Part shown: positions 62,801 through 64,000 of the stretch, in pieces
Layout: each line of letters begins with the position of its first letter
Position numbering within the stretch: position 1 is the stretch's first letter
Source: Patiria pectinifera
Lineage: Eukaryota > Echinodermata > Asteroidea > Valvatida > Asterinidae
Direction of reading: 5' to 3'
Length of the DNA: 64,000 nucleotides
NCBI GenBank assembly: GCA_029964075.1
Contig: CM057130.1
Coordinates: 6,200,001-6,264,000 of the forward strand
Made by a program: the position numbers and the translations under genes
Notes under the pieces: model-generated
What the model was told of the DNA's origin: nothing
Database searches by the model: none
The model's input: only the letters and a program-made list of their open reading frames with translations

Positions 62801-63109
62801 ACCCATATGGGTTGGTTATCTTCTCGAAGGAATGTTGGGTTATGAGGTGAAGTGTGAAGGATTTGAATTGAATGACTCGAAAGATGCTCTCTTTGATAAA
62901 AGGAAGCAGGATGTATTTTTAGTACGCGAATGTCTGTTTTGTACAACCAAATACTCCCAGGTGGAATTTGACAGTGGATAAAAACCCCGACGTGGAATTG
63001 ACCAAAGAGGATCGGGAGGCGGACAATAACGGACCACTCGATGTATTCAACAACTACTTCAGTCTCGGGGCTGACGCACGGACGGCACTCGATTTCCACG
63101 AATCCAGAG
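17715..63109 (+). CDS. Type IV diacylglycerol kinase gene (DGKZ/DGKI-like), whole gene model, 3' incomplete
   Basis: The enzyme phosphorylates diacylglycerol to phosphatidic acid with ATP, ending DAG signalling at membranes and in the nucleus. Coding exons: 17715-17818 (first exon, option 1) or 47354-47586 (option 2), then 48109-48232, 49517-49600, 56233-56307, 56937-57131, 57929-58051, 59782-59949, 60744-60826, 61487-61661, 62064-62134 and 62961-63109. All junctions have GT/AG ends and matching phases, and the joined frame is open. Domain order is C1, C1, basic MARCKS-like segment, DAGKc catalytic domain, DAGKa accessory domain, which defines type IV DGKs. Vertebrates have two such genes, DGKZ and DGKI; I cannot say which this is closer to, and a single pre-duplication gene is likely. 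Gene identity is very secure from motif-by-motif agreement with the family. The first exons are inferred from phase and context only. Confidence 0.96.
18079..18185 (+). mobile_element. tRNA-derived SINE, family B, plus copy
   Basis: CTGGATAGCTCAGTTGGTAG is an excellent A box and GCAGGCTCAAACCC a fair B box. It continues ACTCCAGTCAATTTTTTG, then GTTTAACTTCAAAAATTGAC, the reverse complement of the tail seen at 2421-2622. It lies 260 bases downstream of the distal DGK exon, within the intron. Confidence 0.75.
18380..18470. repeat. GTAGCG minisatellite
   Basis: TAGCGTAGCGTAGCGGTAGC and further TAGCGC words form an irregular short tandem array inside the long intron. Confidence 0.7.
21403..21650 (+). 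repeat. Repeat family I, copy 1
   Basis: AGTCAAAATCAATCAAGTGA, TAACAGTTAAGA, GGTGATTGATATGCCAGCTG and TTTTTGACTGTCTGTGACTG recur in order at 23492-23776. Identity is moderate, with small gaps. Confidence 0.7.
22100..22375 (+). repeat. Interspersed repeat, family D, plus copy
   Basis: Contains GAATGTGCACAAAGCC, GTGTCTTCATTGCGAGC, GTGGTCTCCCCCAACTCTC and GAGGGGGTACTTGTGCACGG, all shared with 27912-28048. The protein-like frame on the minus strand is part of the repeat. Confidence 0.65.
23173..23425 (+). mobile_element. tRNA-derived SINE, family A, plus copy
   Basis: It begins GGGGAGTCAGGTTGGCGTAG and carries the B-box-like ACCAGGTGAAATCCCCCC. The middle (GGGGTTTTCCAGAATATTCT) and a CT-rich tail are shared with the copy at 110-376. 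It ends in GAAATAAATACATAAATAAA, as expected of an A-rich 3' end. Confidence 0.75.
23492..23776 (+). repeat. Repeat family I, copy 2
   Basis: Same order of blocks as 21403-21650, 2.1 kb downstream and in direct orientation, with an insertion after the TAACAGTTAAGA block. GACTGT-type words recur through both copies. Confidence 0.7.
24503..24880 (+). mobile_element. Element family H, copy 1
   Basis: Blocks TCATTTGTGCATTTTTTTTT, AATCTAAAGAAGGGTGCTTA, ACAGGGAGTTTAGTGCC and TTACTTTTTGGATAACTGCA occur in the same order at 51107-51632. The middle differs: this copy has GTAGCAACCACGCGC twice. Confidence 0.65.
27113..27911. repeat. Tandem satellite, seven units of about 116 bp
   Basis: Units start at TGCAGAAT at 27114, 27229, 27346, 27464, 27577, 27693 and 27811. 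Spacing is 113-118 bp, and the last unit is shortened. Each unit can fold: CCCTATTGG pairs imperfectly with CCAATGAGG and GCTCATG with CATGAGC, around a loop TTTATTCAAAACACTGG. Unit identity is high in the middle and lower at the ends, as expected of unequal exchange. Confidence 0.9.
27912..28048 (+). repeat. Interspersed repeat, family D, truncated copy abutting the satellite
   Basis: It begins TTTTGAATGTGCACAAATCC directly after the last satellite unit and ends GAGGGGGTGCTTGTGCACGG. It matches the 3' half of 22100-22375, so the satellite may have formed at, or been captured beside, a family D copy. Confidence 0.65.
28100..28975. mobile_element. Cluster of foldback elements
   Basis: An arm TATACAACACCTGAATAAAT...CATCTGATTG at 28767-28803 is matched in inverse at 28933-28970, and more loosely at 28619-28660 (inverse) and 28197-28238 (direct). 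ATACAAATAATGAATGTTTG recurs at 28105 and 28661. This reads as two related palindromic MITEs side by side, one partly decayed. Confidence 0.6.
29945..30117. mobile_element. Small MITE with inverted ends
   Basis: The left end TACCTTAGGGGGACATT and right end GTGTCTCCCTAAGGTA are inverted copies with few mismatches. The inside holds a second short palindrome, GGAGACATTGAAATGTCTCC. No coding frame. Confidence 0.6.
30160..30430 (-). mobile_element. tRNA-derived SINE, family E
   Basis: It starts at TATATAGCGCTTTACACCAA and contains CAGGTACCCATTCATACT and AGGATTCAAACCCACGTACC, a B-box-like sequence on the minus strand. It ends near GGACCACAGCGCGCTCC. It matches the order of features at 59271-59580. 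Confidence 0.65.
32091..32627 (-). mobile_element. Terminal-inverted-repeat element, family C copy 3
   Basis: This is an inverted copy of family C. The right end GTATATCCCTTTAAAG is the 5' terminus in reverse; the left terminus has lost its CCCTTT. Both internal hairpins are kept, CCAATGCTGGTCGGCTGACC and GGTTCCCTGAC/GTCAGGGAACC. Confidence 0.8.
34225..34375 (+). mobile_element. Possible LINE 3' end remnant
   Basis: TATTTACTGTTGTATATT and a closing ATATTGAATTGAAAAAAA resemble a retroposon tail. No coding part is nearby. Confidence 0.25.
34660..34813. repeat. Imperfect palindrome (foldback)
   Basis: AATAAATTTGGGCTTGGCCG then TTTTAAACAAGTC is mirrored by GACTTGTTTAATACCAGCC then AAGCCCATATTTATT. 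A GGCCATTATTGGCGACCAAG core lies between the arms. A similar core is seen at 60540-60575. Confidence 0.7.
34936..35260 (-). repeat. Repeat family J, minus copy
   Basis: ATTTCACGTGACACTGGAAA, AGTGTTTAACACCAGAC, GGAGTCCAAATTT and ATGGAGACTGCAAG are inverse matches to 48655-48965. The family appears to include the adjoining palindrome at 34660-34813. Confidence 0.6.
37868..37915. repeat. AAT microsatellite
   Basis: An imperfect run of AATAAT units, followed by GTAAAGCGCCGGTA, which resembles a decayed SINE start. Confidence 0.85.
38510..38610 (+). repeat. Repeat family K, copy 1
   Basis: GCTGTTTCCGCAACTTGTCG, TTTCAGACTCCTGTCCATAG and ATTTGTACACG recur in order at 40789-40903. CGTGATGA and TGACGTCA words follow. 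Confidence 0.55.
38665..38910. repeat. Duplicated TGACGTCA-rich block
   Basis: TTGACGTCATCATGACGTCA at 38670 and GGCGTCATCACATGTCATGT then GACGTCACAATAAAGGT at about 38866-38900 are two related blocks. Both are followed by AAAGGT, CAT and AAGGCCT words. The CRE-like octamers may be functional or simply repeat-borne. Confidence 0.5.
39371..39630. mobile_element. Long foldback element with 12-bp flanking duplication
   Basis: Arms at about 39410-39508 and 39526-39630 are inverse copies: TGGTTCTGAAAAGAACCAGA, AAACTCGACGTTCCGGTCAG and their reverse complements. The centre is CACTGAAGACGGTCAGAG. TGATTAGGATTT flanks both sides, at 39359-39370 and 39629-39640, which looks like a target site duplication. 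A half copy lies at 55794-55955. Confidence 0.75.
40789..40903 (+). repeat. Repeat family K, copy 2
   Basis: GCTGTTTCGGCAACTAAGCC, TTTCAGACTCTCTCCATAGG and ATTTGTACACG match 38510-38610 in direct orientation. The start carries a short palindrome, GCTGTTTCGG/CCGAAACAGC. Confidence 0.55.
41686..41708. repeat. CT microsatellite
   Basis: An uninterrupted run of about ten CT units followed by CCCC. Confidence 0.85.
44497..44716 (+). mobile_element. MITE, family G copy 1
   Basis: It opens TTAACCTCCCCACTCCATCA and closes AGGGAGTTAGGGTTAA, inverted ends. Inside it carries GGACTTGGGCCTGGAAGCCT, GCATGCATTGGAAGCAGTGT and GATGGATTTTGGCGGACTTG, matching 51851-52073 throughout. Confidence 0.75.
45450..45745 (+). 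mobile_element. Possible LINE 3' end remnant
   Basis: The segment is T-rich and ends TTAATAAAATGAATGTTGAT and ATTGAATTGAACTGAA, like short-repeat 3' tails of CR1/L2-type retroposons. No reverse transcriptase frame is present. Confidence 0.3.
47260..47353 (+). promoter_or_regulatory. Leader just upstream of the proximal DGK first exon
   Basis: A run of C at about 47314-47326 and a shift to high GC at about 47,300 mark the approach to the 47354 ATG. In-frame TGA at 47342 closes the frame. No TATA box is seen. This is probably 5' UTR or promoter; that is inferred from base composition only. Confidence 0.3.
47354..47586 (+). CDS. Candidate proximal first coding exon of the DGK gene
   Basis: ATG at 47354 follows an in-frame TGA at 47342, so the frame starts here or at the second in-frame ATG at 47396, whose context (AAG ATG G) is better. 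It encodes 77 complete codons ending in phase 2 at the donor CTTTAA|GTACGT; the completed codon with exon 48109 is AAG (Lys). The exon is much more GC-rich than its surroundings. The product is basic and serine-rich ([15 protein letters not shown]), then acidic ([10 protein letters not shown]), with no known domain. Short basic N-termini before KAIxKS are known in vertebrate type IV DGK isoforms. It is used either instead of the 17715 exon or from its own promoter. The only alternative reading is that it is the sole first exon. Confidence 0.75.
48109..48232 (+). CDS. DGK exon: conserved pre-C1 segment
   Basis: The acceptor is a clear pyrimidine tract ending CCCTGCAG at 48108; the donor is AGC|GTAAGT. 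The exon enters in phase 2 and leaves in phase 0. It encodes (K/R)[15 protein letters not shown] and then a stretch ending [11 protein letters not shown]. In DGK zeta the equivalent positions read KAITKSG...RQIRSTVDWS, so both ends of the exon align directly with the family. The middle, rich in histidine and proline, is variable. Residues are about 78-119 when counted from the 47354 start. Confidence 0.93.
48610..49060 (+). repeat. Repeat family J, plus copy, in the intron after the 48109 exon
   Basis: AGCACGTCACGTGGCCGGTC, GGTCTTAAACACTTTTCCAC, AAATGTGGACTCC and TCTCCATAAAAGAG match 34936-35260 in inverse. It ends with the hairpin TAATTACCCTCGCC...GGCTCGGGTAATTA at about 48984-49014. Confidence 0.65.
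49517..49600 (+). CDS. DGK exon: first half of C1 domain 1
   Basis: Acceptor GTTGCAG|GAG, phase 0 at both ends, 28 codons. It encodes [20 protein letters not shown] and then YVGEQDCL. The His and the two Cys are the first zinc ligands of the first C1-type domain, and [10 protein letters not shown] is a signature of type IV DGKs. The donor after CTG is GTAAGTCAG. A second donor, GTAAGTGTC, lies 15 bases on at 49616 in the same phase and would add VSQYW. The following intron is the longest among the shared exons, 6.6 kb. Confidence 0.93.
51107..51632 (+). mobile_element. Element family H, copy 2, with inverted ends
   Basis: It begins AAGTACAGTCCATC and ends GATGGACTGTAC, short inverted ends. 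Internal blocks are shared with 24503-24880. The minus-strand frame across it (121 codons) is repeat sequence and not a gene. Confidence 0.7.
51851..52073 (+). mobile_element. MITE, family G copy 2
   Basis: It opens TTAACCCTAACCTCCCCAAC and closes GGTAGGGAGGTTG. Same orientation and inner blocks as 44497-44716. It sits in the intron between the two halves of C1 domain 1. Confidence 0.75.
53654..53970 (+). repeat. Tandem duplication of about 165 bp
   Basis: Blocks GTGAAAAGAAGGATTTGAAG, CCAAATACTGGCTAGCAAA, TGGCCTTTAATTGCA and CAGCTGTCT occur in order at about 53654-53806 and again at 53821-53970. The open frame crossing the first copy breaks in the second, so it is not a gene. Confidence 0.8.
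54665..54755 (+). repeat. Short repeat family L, copy 2
   Basis: TTTCTTTCTGCCTTAA, AGTATTTTGCATGTGAAAAC and CTACCTAAAATCC match 9459-9551 in direct orientation. Confidence 0.55.
54978..55548. mobile_element. Palindromic element built of GGCTTATA motifs
   Basis: The left end TACCGTAATTTTCAGAATAT and right end ATATTCCGAAAATTACGGTA are inverted copies. CGGCTTATA-type words recur about seven times, clustered near each end. The middle (55080-55420) is unrelated single-copy-like sequence. The ends are flanked by TA. No transposase frame, so it is non-autonomous. Confidence 0.75.
55794..55955. mobile_element. Half copy of the 39371 foldback element
   Basis: It begins AATGTAAGATTTGAAACTTT, matching 39371, and runs through GTGGTTCTGAAAAGAACCGG to GATCAGTATGCTCTGATCGT and CTTCAGGAG. 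The second arm is absent. Confidence 0.7.
56233..56307 (+). CDS. DGK exon: second half of C1 domain 1
   Basis: Acceptor CTCCCTTTCAG, donor AGA|GTAAGTG, phase 0 at both ends, 25 codons. It encodes [19 protein letters not shown] and then MLQLER. The CxxC pair, the His and the following Cys are the remaining zinc ligands of C1 domain 1, and RRKCAAC is shared word for word with DGK zeta. Residues are about 148-172 from the 47354 start with the short form of the previous exon. Confidence 0.95.
56937..57131 (+). CDS. DGK exon: end of C1-1 and most of C1 domain 2
   Basis: Acceptor CCCTTTCTGCAG, donor GCT|GTAAGT, phase 0, 65 codons. It starts [13 protein letters not shown], which closes the first C1 domain, and then carries [20 protein letters not shown] and [12 protein letters not shown], the zinc-binding core of the extended second C1 domain. 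HHWVHRRRQ is diagnostic for type IV DGKs. One oddity is that [13 protein letters not shown] is one residue shorter than the family's usual KGFQQKFTFHSKEI spacing and repeats FQQK. A pyrimidine-rich tract of about 50 bases precedes the acceptor. Confidence 0.97.
57601..57835 (+). mobile_element. tRNA-like SINE, family F
   Basis: GTGGGTTCGAGTCTTGG is a B box. It is followed by CCTTAAGCAAGACACTTAAC, TTTGGATGGGACGTTAAGCC and AAAAGAACCTAGTAACACTT, an arrangement I recognise as widespread in marine invertebrate genomes. It lies in the intron before the 57929 exon. Confidence 0.6.
57929..58051 (+). CDS. DGK exon: C-terminal part of extended C1 domain 2
   Basis: Acceptor TATTCCTCAG, donor CAG|GTACAA, phase 0, 41 codons. 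It encodes [20 protein letters not shown], which completes the extended cysteine-rich domain, then [20 protein letters not shown]. CSLGxHAxxIxPPxWI is strongly conserved in DGK zeta and iota. The exon lies about 100 bases downstream of a tRNA-derived SINE. Confidence 0.97.
59271..59580 (-). mobile_element. tRNA-derived SINE, family E, copy beside DGK exon
   Basis: TATAGCGCTTTTAACTAAGA, CACAGGTACCTATTTACTCC and GACTCGAACCCACAACCCGC appear in the same order as in 30160-30430. It lies 200 bases upstream of the 59782 exon. Confidence 0.65.
59614..59666 (+). repeat. Inverted fragment of family E SINE
   Basis: TCACTCATTGCTTCTCTCCA...GGTACCTGTGAGGAGAG is the reverse complement of 59446-59493 with few mismatches. 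The two arms, about 50 bp each, are separated by 120 bases. Confidence 0.8.
59782..59949 (+). CDS. DGK exon: MARCKS-like basic segment and start of catalytic domain
   Basis: Acceptor TTTTGGGGACAG, donor CAG|GTAAGG, phase 0, 56 codons. The first 22 codons are very basic ([18 protein letters not shown]) and match the MARCKS phosphorylation-site-like segment that serves as nuclear localisation signal and PKC target in DGK zeta. This is followed by [20 protein letters not shown] and INPKSGGNQ, the first strand and glycine-rich turn of the DAGKc fold. The acceptor has an interrupted pyrimidine tract (GGGG before ACAG) and lies about 115 bases after an inverted SINE pair. Confidence 0.95.
60485..60625. 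repeat. Foldback resembling the 34660 palindrome
   Basis: CTTCTGGTTTAAGCCAGC and AAATTTAAACCAGATG are inverted ends around CCAATAATGGCCCTCGCC and GGCCTGGTCAATTTTGG. It lies in the intron before the 60744 exon. Confidence 0.5.
60744..60826 (+). CDS. DGK exon: catalytic domain, segment 2
   Basis: Acceptor TTTTATCTTCAG, donor GG|GTAAGTC. It enters in phase 0 and leaves in phase 2, with 27 full codons. It encodes [20 protein letters not shown] and then SQGGPRE, with a split Gly codon completed at 61487. [14 protein letters not shown] is shared almost exactly with DGK zeta and iota. Confidence 0.97.
60999..61030. repeat. Long poly-A run
   Basis: About 30 consecutive A in the intron before the 61487 exon. 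It is not associated with a visible retroposon body. Confidence 0.9.
61487..61661 (+). CDS. DGK exon: catalytic core with GGDGT and GTGND motifs
   Basis: A long C-rich tract precedes the acceptor CACCAG; the donor is AGG|GTAAGA. It enters in phase 2 and leaves in phase 0, with one split codon and 58 full codons. It encodes [33 protein letters not shown] and [22 protein letters not shown] is the nucleotide-binding glycine motif of the DAG kinase fold, at residues 378-382 from the 47354 start, and GTGND is the second family signature at 407-411. The last residue is Arg where vertebrate type IV enzymes have Gly (NWGGGYTDEP). Coding-looking frames on the opposite strand here are antisense shadows. 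Confidence 0.98.
62064..62134 (+). CDS. DGK exon: end of catalytic domain
   Basis: Acceptor TTTGTTTGTTGTAG, donor AG|GTAAAA. It enters in phase 0 and leaves in phase 2. It encodes [17 protein letters not shown] and then PVTQLD, with a split Arg codon. GYTDEPxSKIL and VxQLDRW are standard for the family at the boundary between the catalytic and accessory domains. Confidence 0.96.
62961..63109 (+). CDS. DGK exon: start of accessory domain (gene continues off window)
   Basis: Acceptor ACTCCCAG, donor AGAG|GTAAAG. It enters in phase 2 and leaves in phase 1, with 49 full codons. It encodes [19 protein letters not shown] and then [20 protein letters not shown] followed by FHESR. [12 protein letters not shown] opens the DAGKa accessory domain in all type IV DGKs. 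The family reads FDAHVTLEFHESR here, so ADARTALD carries several substitutions. The open phase at the donor shows that at least one more exon follows beyond the window. Confidence 0.97.
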
Positions 63110-64000
63110 GTAAAGACTTGAGTGTTGAGATAACACGGCGGATTCTCAATTGTTGCCATTTCACTGGATAAACACCTAGTAGATACCTTCTGTGATGTGA
63201 CCATTAATAATATTGATTTGCTTCAACGATGCGATGTGCTGCGGCCTTCCGTCAATGCGTTCTCCTCTTGAACTTTGCTCATTCTTGGAATTTGGCTTTT
63301 TTTGTGTAGGCTCAATTTTTTCAGCCAACTCAAATCTTTGTTTTCATTTCTCAGGGTTCTTTGCATGTCCTCAGTTGACTTCTACCCATCAATTTGAGTC
63401 ATAGGGGGTGCATTCGAGCGTGCTTCTCGTGCTAACACGAGTTTACTCCTGAGCACACGAACGGCAGGAGTATGGCCCGCGGGAGTATACTCCTGCACCA
63501 AGAGTAATGCGCACGCAACATTTCCTGCACTCAGTAGTAGCAAGTGTAACACGCTCGAACGCACCCTATGATAATATGAATGAACACTTTCAATGGGGCA
63601 CTTATAGCATTACTAAAAAAACAGCATTTCAATAAAAAAAAATTTAAAGAAAACCAACGTGACTAATATGAGGTAGTTTAATCTTCAAAACTGGGACAGA
63701 CACACCATAAACACACACAGATTCGCTCGTTCATGGCGCAATGAACACAAAATTATCAACCTTATTCATGAGGAAGCCATTTTGGTCATGTTCCCTGAAT
63801 GTATTTTATAAATTGTGAACTGTTGAATGGGATGGTGCCAGACTATTTATTCATTCTAGCCTCACTAATTTTTTTTTGTAAATGTGGCTTAAAACATTTA
63901 GGCATGGTTAACAAATTTTAAATTATTCATCAGAGCAGACTGGTATTAGTTTGTAATTAACCTTATGTCATTGCTTTCATTTCTCTTCACAAGTTTCCAA
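63110..64000 (+). other. Intron after the last DGK exon in the window
   Basis: It starts with donor GTAAAG at 63110 and contains the 63402 MITE. No acceptor-bounded exon matching the next DGK segment (REANPEKFNSR-type) is present before the window ends. Confidence 0.75.
63402..63573. mobile_element. Small MITE with about 22-bp inverted ends
   Basis: TCATAGGGGGTGCATTCGAG then CGTG is mirrored by CACG then CTCGAACGCACCCTATGA. The inside is palindromic around GAGTATACTCCTG and CAGGAGTA. It lies in the intron after the 62961 exon. Confidence 0.8.

Noticed and set aside
62779..63204. 141-codon minus-strand frame
   Set aside because: Antisense to the DGK accessory-domain exon at 62961-63109; the sense frame matches the family.

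Overview
This is animal nuclear DNA: AT-rich, intron-rich and full of short interspersed and palindromic repeats. The only gene I can support confidently is the 5' two thirds of a type IV diacylglycerol kinase gene (the invertebrate counterpart of vertebrate DGKZ and DGKI). It runs on the + strand, starts inside the window and leaves it at the right edge. The very frequent ACATGTAC words, the tRNA-derived SINEs and the MITE-like foldbacks suggest a marine invertebrate. An echinoderm or another ambulacrarian is my guess, held weakly; a lancelet or mollusc is not excluded.

Layout. 1-17,600: no supported gene; SINE copies (about 110-376, 2119-2622), a 530-bp terminal-inverted-repeat element (3156-3685, 11813-12341), a small element with terminal direct repeats (14008-14365), and a GC-richer coding-like but broken patch at 16,400-17,450. 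17,715-17,818: a candidate upstream first coding exon of the kinase gene. 17,819-47,353: about 30 kb read as intron, holding a 116-bp hairpin satellite (27,113-27,911), foldback clusters and many MITE or SINE copies. 47,354-63,109: a second candidate first exon and ten further coding exons. 63,110-64,000: an intron containing a small MITE.

Gene logic. Both first exons end in phase 2 at a GT donor, and either can join the exon at 48,109. The gene therefore probably makes at least two kinases differing at the N-terminus, as vertebrate type IV DGKs do. The shared exons encode, in order: the conserved RKAISKS-type segment, two C1-type cysteine-rich domains, a lysine-rich MARCKS-like segment, the catalytic domain with GGDGT and GTGND motifs, and the start of the accessory domain. 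The remaining accessory domain, and the ankyrin repeats and PDZ-binding tail expected from the family, would lie beyond the right edge. With the 47,354 start the window encodes 493 complete codons; with the 17,715 start, 450.

I found no operon, CRISPR array, phage or other prokaryotic system. The remaining interest lies in alternative first exons, a tandem splice donor inside the first C1 domain, an inverted SINE pair beside an exon, and several compact repeat families with conserved secondary structure.
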